From positions 16,478 to 80,477 of the IMG/VR virus record IMGVR_UViG_3300009034_000016: DNA of 64,000 bases, one strand, 5' to 3'. Position 1 is the stretch's first letter; every line of letters starts with the position of its first letter. Positions 56,847 through 64,000 of this stretch are shown in pieces. Source of the DNA: a virus. The translations under genes and the position numbers were made by a program. A model generated the notes under the pieces. The model was not told the DNA's origin. It worked only from the letters and a program-made list of their open reading frames with translations, and ran no database searches.

Positions 56847-57149
56847 ATGGATATAAAAATCGTATCTTGCTGTAGATGTGAGGGAACGGGGAAGGAATTA
56901 AACACTTTCGATCCCCGTGAATTGTCAATTGTTGGCGTTGGTGAGAGGAGAACAGCTTTTCATAACCCTGCACCAAGAAGCCAGTCCGGGCACTTGCTGA
57001 TGGAAGATGATTGCGAATATTGTCATGGCGCAGGTAAGGTGATGGAACTTCAACCAGCAGAGGACAGAAATGTCGGGGGCAAGAGCCTTGCCATGAGAAT
57101 GGGAGATTTGATAGTAGCGGGTGCGAGATGGCACACCATATCAAACTAA
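56847..57149 (+). CDS. DnaJ-type zinc-finger-like protein
   Basis: A 100-residue protein with GGAGGG before ATG. CRCEGTG and CEYCHGAG are CxxCxGxG units as in the DnaJ cysteine-rich region; two units form one zinc site. No J-domain. Overlaps the next gene by 22 nt. Confidence 0.6.
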   Translation: MDIKIVSCCRCEGTGKELNTFDPRELSIVGVGERRTAFHNPAPRSQSGHLLMEDDCEYCHGAGKVMELQPAEDRNVGGKSLAMRMGDLIVAGARWHTISN

Positions 57150-57325
57150 CCCTGGAGCAGGAGCTCAAGATAGTCAGTAGATACAAAGACGAAAAGAAGG
57201 CGCCGGGGAATATTGCAATCCCGTTCGGGATAAGTGTCCAGCGAGTGTGGATTATCTTAAGAAAGCATGGAGTAGTTAAGGCGGGAGACGGCTATGCTGA
57301 TCGGCGGTGTGAGATAGGGATTTAA
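57128..57325 (+). CDS. Helix-turn-helix protein
   Basis: A 65-residue protein. LTLEQELKIVSRYKDEKKAPGNIAIPFGISVQRVWIILRKHGV is a homeodomain-like HTH. Palindrome 10 lies 4 nt after its stop, so it is another candidate for the TGCACAC-binding regulator. Confidence 0.6.
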   Translation: MAHHIKLTLEQELKIVSRYKDEKKAPGNIAIPFGISVQRVWIILRKHGVVKAGDGYADRRCEIGI

Positions 57326-57329
57326 TTAT

Positions 57330-57343
57330 TGCACACGTGTGCA
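57330..57343. promoter_or_regulatory. TGCACAC palindrome, site 10
   Basis: TGCACACGTGTGCA between the HTH gene and the next gene, 5 nt before AAAGGGA. Confidence 0.75.
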
Positions 57344-57362
57344 GTTGGAAAGGGACATTGAT

Positions 57363-57566
57363 ATGAATGCTGAAAAACGGATCAAGAAATTAAAGGATAA
57401 GGAAGTTAATTTCCAGGACCGACAGAAATTAAAGTGGCCAGATTGGTGGGAGAAAGAAAAAAGTTCGACAGAAGAGAGTTTCAAAGAAAAATATCTTGGA
57501 GAATTCGATGCGCAATACGAATCCGGAAAGGAGGATAAATCAAATTGGAAGCATGGTATGAAATAG
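57363..57566 (+). CDS. Small charged protein
   Basis: A 67-residue Lys/Glu-rich protein from ATG 57363. LKWPDWWEKEKSSTEESFKEKYLGEFD. Overlaps the next gene by 22 nt. Function unknown. Confidence 0.55.
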   Translation: MNAEKRIKKLKDKEVNFQDRQKLKWPDWWEKEKSSTEESFKEKYLGEFDAQYESGKEDKSNWKHGMK

Positions 57567-58303
57567 CAATCGAGCTGCCCGGTGGGTACTTCATCGGGGT
57601 CGATAGAGAAGACGGCCGTATCTTCCTCGGTGAACAGATTTTCCGGAGGGGGAAATACACTGGGGAAATAGTGCGAGCGGGAATAAAAGTTTTATACTGG
57701 GGAATAAGAAAGGGGGAAACCATGAAAGGCGTCTGGGATATGAAGCTGCTAGCTCAGGAAGTCAGGCTGAGGGTTAAGCTACAAGGGTTCTCGGGTTTTA
57801 AGTTAAGGGCGAAGATAGCAGGGTGGATCATAAGGCTGGGGGCTTGGGTTGCGTGGTTCAGGATAGTCCGCTGCCGCCGGAAGTTGATGGCTGTTCATGA
57901 CCAATGTCGAACGGCGGTTGCGGAGGACGACAGGACAGATGAAGATCGGGTGAAAAGGTATATCATTAAAAGTGGAAATGGGTATTTAGTCAGGATTGAA
58001 AACGATACTCCCGAGATGACCACCGATCCTGTCTCCGCAACTCGATTCGGTAGGATTCAAGCTGCTGGCATTGCAGAGGAGGTAGTTGGTTTAGGTATCA
58101 AGACTGAAATCATCGAAGTTCGGGTTGGGAAATATAAACGTCAGGGTAAAGTGCCTACACCAGAGTACGTAAAGGTTATCCCGATCCAGGAAGGTATGGT
58201 CAAGAAAGGCGGGATCAACTTAGCCCCGACCACACCAAGGCCTGCACCGCCAAAGGGGCAGGGAGGCAGTAAGTATGCTGGAGAATCTGAGGAGGAGAGT
58301 TGA
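57545..58303 (+). CDS. Unknown protein with one membrane segment
   Basis: A 252-residue protein from TTG 57545 (GGAGG 10 nt upstream). N-terminal beta part (ELPGGYFIGVDREDGRIFLG). Residues 95-113 (IAGWIIRLGAWVAWFRIVR) could be a membrane or amphipathic helix. The last 30 residues are Pro-rich. Function unknown. Confidence 0.55.
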   Translation: MEAWYEIAIELPGGYFIGVDREDGRIFLGEQIFRRGKYTGEIVRAGIKVLYWGIRKGETMKGVWDMKLLAQEVRLRVKLQGFSGFKLRAKIAGWIIRLGAWVAWFRIVRCRRKLMAVHDQCRTAVAEDDRTDEDRVKRYIIKSGNGYLVRIENDTPEMTTDPVSATRFGRIQAAGIAEEVVGLGIKTEIIEVRVGKYKRQGKVPTPEYVKVIPIQEGMVKKGGINLAPTTPRPAPPKGQGGSKYAGESEEES

Positions 58304-58315
58304 AAGGGGTTAAAA

Positions 58316-58465
58316 ATGAAATGTTCTTATCTTGAGAAAGTAAACAAACAAGGCAAGGAATTGACAGCGGACGAACTAATTGCACATTGGGGCAGGTGTA
58401 AAACTTGCAAGAAGAATTTAGAGGAGATGAGAAAATACCAACGGAGACAAAAAAGGATTGAATGA
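58316..58465 (+). CDS. Small protein with CxxC
   Basis: A 49-residue protein, GAAAGGGG upstream. HWGRCKTCKKNLEEMRKYQRRQKR: a zinc-knuckle-like half and a basic helix, reminiscent of anti-sigma zinc-finger starts. Overlaps the methyltransferase start by 8 nt. Confidence 0.5.
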   Translation: MKCSYLEKVNKQGKELTADELIAHWGRCKTCKKNLEEMRKYQRRQKRIE

Positions 58466-59681
58466 CTGGATAAATAAAGTCATCTGCGGCGATTGTCTGG
58501 AGGTTATGAAGGAAATACCTGATAATTCCATTGATTCCTGTATAACCGATCCGCCCTATGGCTTGGAGTTTATGGGGAAGGACTGGGATAAGCCTAATCG
58601 GTTAATAGATAAAAGGCAGTTGGATTATCCTTCTTGCCGTAGTGTAAACATTAACGAATATAAAGCAGGATTATCTTATCAGCAATGGACAACTCAATGG
58701 GCTACCGAGCTATACCGCATATTAAAACCTGGTGCTTATCTATTAGCCTTCGGGGGCACTCGTACTGAGCATAGATTAGCCTGTGGGATAGAGGATGTAG
58801 GGTTTGTAATTAGGGATAAGATTGCATGGATGTATGGTAGTGGCTTCCCTAAGAATCTGAATATAGGTAAAAAGTGGGATCAAATTCATGGTAATAAAAG
58901 GAAGGAGTTTTATCGAAATATTGCTTATCCTGATAGTGACTGTTGGGGCATTCCTAATAAAAGCGGTTCTTGTAATCAAAGCAGAGAAAGTCAAGTTATA
59001 AGGCCAGATAGTATTATGAAAGAAGGTGGAAAAGTAAAATCAAGCAAAGGGCAATCAAAATGGGAGGGCTGGGGAACCGCCCTCAAGCCCGCCTTTGAGT
59101 TTATCGTGTTAGCTCAGAAACCCCTTGATAAAAACTATTGCCATAATCTTGAGAAATGGGGCTGTGGGGCGGTGAATATTGACGGGGGGAGGATTGATTA
59201 TTCAGGAAAAGAGCCTAATTTAAGGTCTGATAAAGGGAATTGGAATAAATCTAAAATTTGTGGAAAAGGGATATTTTTTAATGAGGGAGCAGGAGATAGA
59301 CAAGACCCTCACCAACAAGGTCGCTGGCCGGCTAACCTGATATTGGAATGTACCTGCGAAAAGGTGATACTTGGGAAAGCTGGGGAAAGAAGAGAAATAC
59401 ATGCAAATATAACCCCGGGGACTCATGGGATATATGGTAAGTTTAAAGGAATGGAAAGACCAACAGTTGATTATAATGATTCTGTAGCAATTCACACCGA
59501 TCCCAACTGCCCTTGCCGAATGCTGGATGAGGAGAGTGGGGATATCTTACCAAGTTATAGAAAAGGGAATAAAGCAAGTTATCGAGATGGAATTGTTCCG
59601 TGGAATAAAGGTAGAGAATCGCTTCTCGCTTTTTCCGTTACATTCCCAAAGCCTCCCGAAGTGAACGGGAAGCGGGCTTAA
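58458..59681 (+). CDS. DNA methyltransferase (N4-C/N6-A), N-terminal part, frameshifted
   Basis: A 407-residue frame from TTG 58458. Motif IV DPPYGLEF (residues 31-38) and GCGDCLEVMKEIP-type start are clear; SAM-binding motif I is missing because the frame changes near a T5 run at 59630-59634. One added T would join it to the next frame as RYIPKASRSEREAGLKG, the expected junction. Either a real mutation, an assembly error or slippage. Phage methyltransferases usually protect DNA from restriction. Confidence 0.75.
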   Translation: MNDWINKVICGDCLEVMKEIPDNSIDSCITDPPYGLEFMGKDWDKPNRLIDKRQLDYPSCRSVNINEYKAGLSYQQWTTQWATELYRILKPGAYLLAFGGTRTEHRLACGIEDVGFVIRDKIAWMYGSGFPKNLNIGKKWDQIHGNKRKEFYRNIAYPDSDCWGIPNKSGSCNQSRESQVIRPDSIMKEGGKVKSSKGQSKWEGWGTALKPAFEFIVLAQKPLDKNYCHNLEKWGCGAVNIDGGRIDYSGKEPNLRSDKGNWNKSKICGKGIFFNEGAGDRQDPHQQGRWPANLILECTCEKVILGKAGERREIHANITPGTHGIYGKFKGMERPTVDYNDSVAIHTDPNCPCRMLDEESGDILPSYRKGNKASYRDGIVPWNKGRESLLAFSVTFPKPPEVNGKRA

Positions 59682-59689
59682 AAGGTAGA

Positions 59690-59995
59690 TTGCCTTGCGT
59701 AAAGTGTGGTGAGTTTAATAGCGAAACTCACTTAAACGATAATGGGATTAAAGTCAACTGTGTTCGTAATAACCACCCTACGGTTAAGCCTATTGCCTTG
59801 TTCAGATACTTACAGAAATTATTTACACCATCGAAGGGAATAACTATTGACCCATTTGCGGGGAGTGGTTCAAGCTGTATATCTGCAATCCGGGAAGGAT
59901 TTGACTACATAGCCATTGACCAAGATGAAGGATATATTAAGATAGCCGAGGCAAGGATAACCGAAGAAACCAAGCAGTTGAAACTATTCCCATGA
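59690..59995 (+). CDS. DNA methyltransferase, C-terminal part
   Basis: This frame (open from before 59640) encodes NNHPTVKPIALFRYLQKL and IDPFAGSGSS, motif I of beta-class methyltransferases, then the YIAIDQDEGYIKIAEARI end. It lacks an SD and is the missing domain of the 58458 protein. The order DPPY first, FxGxG last is the beta class. Confidence 0.75.
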   Translation: MPCVKCGEFNSETHLNDNGIKVNCVRNNHPTVKPIALFRYLQKLFTPSKGITIDPFAGSGSSCISAIREGFDYIAIDQDEGYIKIAEARITEETKQLKLFP

Positions 59996-60114
59996 GACTT
60001 GAACAAGCAATGTTTATCATCTATCTATTTTTTGAACTTAAAGAGCAGGGGTTATGGGGGTATTATTTTAGGAAGGAGACAATATGGAAAAGAGATTTGA
60101 ATGGCGTAAGGTGA
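59992..60114 (+). CDS. Micro-ORF
   Basis: A 40-residue frame in an ATGA overlap with the methyltransferase end, overlapping the next gene by 31 nt. One hydrophobic helix (AMFIIYLFFEL). No SD. Weak. Confidence 0.3.
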   Translation: MRLEQAMFIIYLFFELKEQGLWGYYFRKETIWKRDLNGVR

Positions 60115-60455
60115 TAACAGTTCACGGGGCAATAAACTTCCTAAATAAGTTATTAGAACTTGACGGCAATGCAATAAATAAGCTTGTGGGATCAAGGGTG
60201 GAATGCAACGAAGCATTAGCCAAGCATCCTACAGTGCAAGTGCAAAGGGATGGAACGAGAACCAGGATTGGTAAAGAAGAGGCGGAGATATTTGAAGTTG
60301 GGTTACTTGGCGTTCTTAATGGCATATTCGGGATTAACGAAGATGGATTCGGCCAAATCGTAGCAGACTTCAATAAAAATTGCAGGATTGTAGGATTCCG
60401 GCACCTCAATGAACCGAACTTTTTCTCTAAAAAAAGAGGAGAAGATGAAAGATAA
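60084..60455 (+). CDS. Unknown phage protein, paralogue C2
   Basis: A 123-residue paralogue of the 50243 product (INFLNKLLELDGNAINKLV, RVECNEAL, TVQVQ, GLLGVLNGIFGINEDGFGQIVADF), longer at both ends. AAGGAG precedes ATG. Function unknown. Confidence 0.6.
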   Translation: MEKRFEWRKVITVHGAINFLNKLLELDGNAINKLVGSRVECNEALAKHPTVQVQRDGTRTRIGKEEAEIFEVGLLGVLNGIFGINEDGFGQIVADFNKNCRIVGFRHLNEPNFFSKKRGEDER

Positions 60456-60693
60456 ACCCTGGACCTGGGTTCTGATATTTCTACTTAGTTGGATATCCTT
60501 TGTTGCTGGTGTGATTTACCAACACTGGAATGATAATCGGGTGCTGAGCGTTTACCGAGAGCATATCGACCAGTCAGGGGTGCTCATAGATATGGTAAGC
60601 AGACGGAATGCACAGCTTGAAGTATGGGCTGGTGTAGTAACGGAACGACTCGAGGGCCAGGGGGATAATATGGCTCCCCGAAAGAAGAGATAA
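60445..60693 (+). CDS. Single-TM protein
   Basis: An 82-residue protein from ATG 60445 (GAGGAG upstream). TM residues 7-24 (TWVLIFLLSWISFVAGVI), then a helical extramembrane part, layout like an Rz-type spanin, but no partner lipoprotein gene overlaps it. Confidence 0.55.
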   Translation: MKDKPWTWVLIFLLSWISFVAGVIYQHWNDNRVLSVYREHIDQSGVLIDMVSRRNAQLEVWAGVVTERLEGQGDNMAPRKKR

Positions 60694-60698
60694 TCTAC

Positions 60699-60851
60699 AT
60701 GGAGAAAAAGAAGGACAAAGTCGCTCGCTCGCTGCGGGAGCAACTCCTAAAACATCCATCCCCTAAAATCAAAAGAATGTCCAGGGAATCTGTTCGCCGT
60801 TATCAGGAGAAGAAAAAAGAAAAAATGGGAAACAAGGGGGATCCATGGTAG
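60699..60851 (+). CDS. Small very basic protein
   Basis: A 50-residue Lys/Arg-rich protein overlapping the next gene by 7 nt. Likely nucleic-acid-binding by charge only. No strong SD. Confidence 0.4.
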   Translation: MEKKKDKVARSLREQLLKHPSPKIKRMSRESVRRYQEKKKEKMGNKGDPW

Positions 60852-62173
60852 GTCTTGAAATAAATAAGATTCATTGTATTGATTGGGTAGAGGGATTTAA
60901 GCAGTTACCAGATGAGAGTGTGGATATGGTTATTTGCTCCCCTCCTTACTGGGGCTTAAGAGATTATCAATTGAAACCGATAGTATTTGATGGCGATCCT
61001 GAGTGTGAGCACAAGTGGGGAGAGGATATAAAAAGACGCACCCGGGGATCCGTCACGGAAAGTGCTCAGGTTGGCAGCCATAAGAACGAAAGGCAAGGCC
61101 GGGAAATTAAGCAAGGAAATTTCTGCCTTGAGTGCGGAGCGTGGCGAGGTCAGTTGGGTTTGGAACCCTATCCTTCTATGTATATAAATCATCTTATGCG
61201 GGGATTTACTGAGGCTAAGAGAGTGTTGAAATCTACGGGTAGTATATGGGTGAATTTAGCAGATACTTATTCAAGTAAGCCAGCAGGAAATCCCGAGTTA
61301 TCTGGATTAAGTAAAAAACCAAATCCATCTGAAAGCCATTCGCAGAGATCTGATACGAGTAGAAGTGGTGTTAAGGAGAAATCCCTTTGCCTTATCCCCG
61401 AACGCTTTGCCCTGGCAATGGTAGAGAGTGGTTGGATATTAAGGAATAGAATTTGTTGGCATAAGCCTAATCCGATGCCTTCAAGTGTAAAGGATAGGTT
61501 TACTAATACCTGGGAGTATTTATTTTTCTTTGTGAAGGAGAAGAAGTATTTCTTTGACTTGGATGCGGTGAGGGAGGCTCACAAAGAGAGCTCAATTCAT
61601 AGGGTAGAAAGTTCGCCTGGGACAGGAAGTGGAATGTCATTTGGGATTAATGGTGAGAGGTCTGCAAAAGTTAATAGAGTAGAATTAAATCCTGCCGGCA
61701 AAAATCCTGGCGACTTCTTTGAAATTACCACCCAGCCCTTCCCCGAAGCTCACTTTGCAACTTTCCCGGAAGCATTGTTAGTGAAACCAATTAAGGTAGG
61801 GTGTCCGCAATGGATATGTAAGAAGTGCGGGAAGATTAGGGAGAGAATAACGGAAATTCCAGATTTTGGCAGGGAGAAAAGTAATACTCCTTATGATGAA
61901 TCAACCACAGCGGGAAGGCTGGCTGGTAAGCGGCAAGCTTACCGAAAAGCTGGAATTGAGTCTCCCCCGGGGCCCGTTACTAAAGGCTGGACTGATTGCC
62001 AATGTGGTGCTGGCTGGGAAGGTGGTATTGTCCTTGACCCATTCTCGGGATCCGGGACTACGGCAAAAGTGGCCCGCAAGTACTCAAGAAGATATATCGG
62101 CTTTGAGCTTAATCCTGAATATATTAAAATAGCTAATAAACGACTTGCCCAGATGACTCTCCTACTCAGCTAA
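60845..62173 (+). CDS. DNA methyltransferase, SPPY type (probably N4-cytosine)
   Basis: A 442-residue beta-class methyltransferase. Motif IV is S-P-P-Y (residues 32-35, CSPPYWGLRDY), which favours N4-cytosine. Motif I is DPFSGSGTT near residue 398, followed by YIGFELNPEYIKIANKRL. ICKKCGKIRE and CQCGAGW in between suggest a zinc site in an inserted domain. Intact, unlike the methyltransferase upstream. Confidence 0.85.
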   Translation: MVGLEINKIHCIDWVEGFKQLPDESVDMVICSPPYWGLRDYQLKPIVFDGDPECEHKWGEDIKRRTRGSVTESAQVGSHKNERQGREIKQGNFCLECGAWRGQLGLEPYPSMYINHLMRGFTEAKRVLKSTGSIWVNLADTYSSKPAGNPELSGLSKKPNPSESHSQRSDTSRSGVKEKSLCLIPERFALAMVESGWILRNRICWHKPNPMPSSVKDRFTNTWEYLFFFVKEKKYFFDLDAVREAHKESSIHRVESSPGTGSGMSFGINGERSAKVNRVELNPAGKNPGDFFEITTQPFPEAHFATFPEALLVKPIKVGCPQWICKKCGKIRERITEIPDFGREKSNTPYDESTTAGRLAGKRQAYRKAGIESPPGPVTKGWTDCQCGAGWEGGIVLDPFSGSGTTAKVARKYSRRYIGFELNPEYIKIANKRLAQMTLLLS

Positions 62174-62195
62174 AAAATAGTTCCAAATATAGTCC

Positions 62196-62224
62196 TTGCC
62201 TCTATTCCTTTTATCTGCTAAAAT
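62196..62224 (+). promoter_or_regulatory. Promoter of the packaging/head operon
   Basis: TTGCCT (62196-62201), 17-bp spacer, TGC-TAAAAT (62219-62224), i.e. a near -35, optimal spacing and extended -10. The 102-bp gap between methyltransferase and terminase genes is AT-rich. A good candidate for a new transcription unit. Confidence 0.6.
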
Positions 62225-62275
62225 CATATTTAACTTTCTATCCGCAATTTTATCGAAAACCCCGGGGATTAGTCT

Positions 62276-62836
62276 ATGAATATTGCTCAGCTTCCCTCCG
62301 AGGAGTTTAGCGCACTTCTCGCTTCTCTCCGAGTTCACATCGCAAACGATGATACCGACGATGAGATAATGATGGCGCTGGACCTCTCGCCTATTAATCT
62401 TTCCACACTTAAAAAGAAATTAGCGGATATCGATGGCGGTGAAATAACCGGCCAAGCCCCGATTGAAATATTTCTTGAGTATCTTCTACGCCAGAAAAAG
62501 ATAATCGTGCACCTTGATGCAATCCACTCCAAAGCCATTGCGGCAAAGCCCGTTCAGGGGCAGGTTGCGATCGGTGCGTGTAAAGCCAAATCCGATATCC
62601 TGGACAAGATTATAGATCGCGGTCAATCCCTGGGGGTTTACGATAAGAAGCCCGCCGAGCTTAAACTGCTGGGCGACATTGACCTTGACGGAATGGATCT
62701 CGGGGAACTCAAAGACCAAGTTCACAAAGAGATGGAGGAAATAAAGAGATTGGTTGGCGACAAAATGGGAGAATTTGAAGTCGGTGAATCTGGCGAGGTA
62801 ATACCTTTTAAACAAAAGGTTGTGGAGAAGCAATAA
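62276..62836 (+). CDS. Putative terminase small subunit
   Basis: A 186-residue protein. LPSEEFSALLASLRVHIANDDTDDEIMMALDLSPINLSTLKKKLAD resembles an HTH start; a helical oligomerisation part and an acidic end follow. It begins the operon leading to head genes. The call is by position and general layout. Confidence 0.5.
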   Translation: MNIAQLPSEEFSALLASLRVHIANDDTDDEIMMALDLSPINLSTLKKKLADIDGGEITGQAPIEIFLEYLLRQKKIIVHLDAIHSKAIAAKPVQGQVAIGACKAKSDILDKIIDRGQSLGVYDKKPAELKLLGDIDLDGMDLGELKDQVHKEMEEIKRLVGDKMGEFEVGESGEVIPFKQKVVEKQ

Positions 62837-62855
62837 AAAGAAAGGAGGTAAGACA

Positions 62856-63368
62856 ATGTCACCATTGAGCATTAGCTATCCGCTGGGGGCGAATTATTTC
62901 GCAGGGGGCGCCAGCCTCACCCCGGACCAGGCGGTCAGCCTGGTTGACCTACTGAACGATCTGGCAGATCTTGTTACGAGACTGGATGAGGAGGGCACCT
63001 GGATGGAGGCCGATCTGGTTGCCGAAGCAGCCCCGGCCGCTGGGGGGATGTTTTCGATAGCGAACCCTCTGGGCGTGCCCCTTATCATTCTTGACACTTT
63101 TGTGGATGTTACGACCCAGGCTACCGGGGCGGCCACGGCTGATTGCGGGGTAGCGGCAAACGGCACTACCAGTAGCGATACCATTTTGGACGGGATAGAT
63201 ATCGGGACCGGGGTTGACATTTTCAACTCGGCGAATGATAACGGGGCGAATGGCAAGAAGATCCGGAAATGGGCTGCAAGCGAGTTTGTAACCGGGACTG
63301 CCGGCGCCAACAGCACCGGATTGGTGGGAACAGTCCACATCAAATATCGCAAAGCAACGCTGTCTTAA
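62856..63368 (+). CDS. Decoration-like virion protein
   Basis: A 170-residue protein, AAAGGAGG before ATG. After a helical start, FSIANPLGVPLIILDTFVDVTTQATGAATADCGVA and VTGTAGANSTGLVGTVHIKYRK form a beta sandwich seen in capsid-decorating proteins of many phages. Likely structural. Confidence 0.55.
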   Translation: MSPLSISYPLGANYFAGGASLTPDQAVSLVDLLNDLADLVTRLDEEGTWMEADLVAEAAPAAGGMFSIANPLGVPLIILDTFVDVTTQATGAATADCGVAANGTTSSDTILDGIDIGTGVDIFNSANDNGANGKKIRKWAASEFVTGTAGANSTGLVGTVHIKYRKATLS

Positions 63369-63436
63369 ACGAGAAAAGGAAATCCAAGACTTCGTGAATA
63401 GGCTAAAAAACTTTTAGAAAGAGAGGAGGTGGCAAA

Positions 63437-63739
63437 ATGTCAAGTGGAGTATTAAAGAGATACTCGGGCCAATATACCGGCACGGGGGTAGCATTTGATA
63501 TCACTCTGGACTTTACGCCAAGGGTGGTAACTATCAGGAATATTACCGATCTTGTGATTAGTATGAAGAACTCAGCCGATCCGGATGCGAATCATACCAC
63601 GATCTCGAATCACGATACCACCCAGATCGCCCTGGTGACTACTAATGGGATCACGATCGGTACGCAGAAGATAACTATCGGGACCGATGCCAGTATCAAT
63701 ACGGCCTCCAGCATCTGTCGCATAGTAGCTGAGGAGTAG
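63437..63739 (+). CDS. Small decoration-like protein
   Basis: A 100-residue Thr/Ile-rich beta protein with GGAGGTGG before ATG. KRYSGQYTGTGVAFDITLDFTPRVVTIRN is a strand-rich start. Probably virion-associated; no family recognised. Confidence 0.5.
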   Translation: MSSGVLKRYSGQYTGTGVAFDITLDFTPRVVTIRNITDLVISMKNSADPDANHTTISNHDTTQIALVTTNGITIGTQKITIGTDASINTASSICRIVAEE

Positions 63740-63795
63740 CCCGGATCCTGGGGTAAAAAACAAGCTACTGTGTCGTCTTAGTGAACTGAATTGAA

Positions 63796-63855
63796 AAGCT
63801 CAGGGCGGTGGGTAGATAGCTACTAGATAGTTATGTGTTCGTCTGCCCTGAGCTT
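63796..63855 (+). ncRNA. Structured RNA element R4 before the last gene
   Basis: AAGCTCAGGGC (63796-63806) and GCCCTGAGCTT (63845-63855) form a perfect 11-bp stem around 38 nt that holds an inner hairpin ATAGCTA/TAGTTAT. No T-run. The next ATG at 63867 has no SD, so the element may control its translation. Confidence 0.5.
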
Positions 63856-63866
63856 CTGTCCTAATT

Positions 63867-64000
63867 ATGAAAAATCGTTCGCTCCTTGCAGATCCCGTCC
63901 ACCTGGATCGCTCTGAGGCGATAGACTCGCTGATTAAACATCGCAGAGTCCGGAACCAAGTCATTCGTCAACGGGTGCTCCTGGAGAGAAGGCTTGATGT
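63867..64000 (+). CDS. Start of a packaging/head gene, possibly terminase large subunit (3' end outside window)
   Basis: The frame is open from ATG 63867 to the window end, 44 residues: MKNRSLLADPVHLDRSEAI and a basic helical part. The position after small terminase and decoration-like genes suggests the large terminase or portal. Too short to confirm. Confidence 0.35.
   Translation, partial: MKNRSLLADPVHLDRSEAIDSLIKHRRVRNQVIRQRVLLERRLD

Noticed and set aside
63796-63855. Intrinsic terminator before the last gene
   Set aside because: The stem is perfect, but the loop is long and no T-run follows.
1-64000. CRISPR array
   Set aside because: No regularly spaced direct repeats with spacers were seen; the only tandem repeats are in the fibre gene, and the palindromes are dispersed.

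Overview
The window is about 64 kb of a tailed-phage genome with a contractile (myovirus-type) tail. All supported genes but one lie on the + strand, tightly packed, with strong Shine-Dalgarno (SD) sites and frequent ATGA or TGATG overlaps. The host cannot be named. Near-consensus sigma70-type promoters, DnaA boxes and a parS-like site point to a bacterium.

Layout. (1) 1-15605: tail operon with sheath, tube, a frameshifted tail chaperone, tape measure, LysM/tube-like protein, gpD-like hub, gpV-like spike, gp25/gpW wedge, gpJ, gpI and a first fibre. A TnpB gene sits between the wedge and gpJ genes. (2) 15589-16005: a minus-strand lipoprotein with an HExxH motif and its own promoter, probably a moron. 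(3) 16263-23940: amidase, holin candidate, a run of fibre/adhesin genes including a 45-residue repeat protein and a duplicated Ig-like pair, and small membrane or exported proteins, closed by an intrinsic terminator at 23992. (4) 24203: a strong promoter drives the early region through a leader that contains a second terminator. (5) 24378-35157: small genes, DUF3560-like and SPL-like radical SAM proteins, a putative recombination protein, SbcD/SbcC, a DnaA-box origin at 33607-33784, then an initiator-like protein and a DnaC-like loader. (6) 35181-62173: a long accessory region of small, often cysteine-rich proteins, plus a B12-type radical SAM protein, an XF1762-like protein, RuvC, a catalytic-domain-only tyrosine recombinase, an MmcB-like nuclease, ribbon-helix-helix and helix-turn-helix proteins, and two DNA methyltransferases. 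(7) 62196-end: a promoter, a putative small terminase, two decoration-like proteins and the start of another packaging or head gene.

The main uncharacterised signals are regulatory. Ten copies of a palindrome built on the half-site TGCACAC are scattered from 10 kb to 57 kb, many directly upstream of SD sites. Two related leader-RNA candidates at 37.8 and 42.8 kb share a 17-nt block and can pair it with sequence near the next start codon. The early leader has a terminator whose loop is complementary over 13 nt to the leader's own first start codon. Hairpins recur between stop codons and SD sites.

The DnaA-box origin, parS-like site, Xer-like recombinase and dispersed palindromes together suggest a plasmid-like maintenance phase, although no ParA or ParB was recognised. 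Everything here was read by eye from sequence; no database search was possible, and family assignments rest on recognised motifs and gene order.
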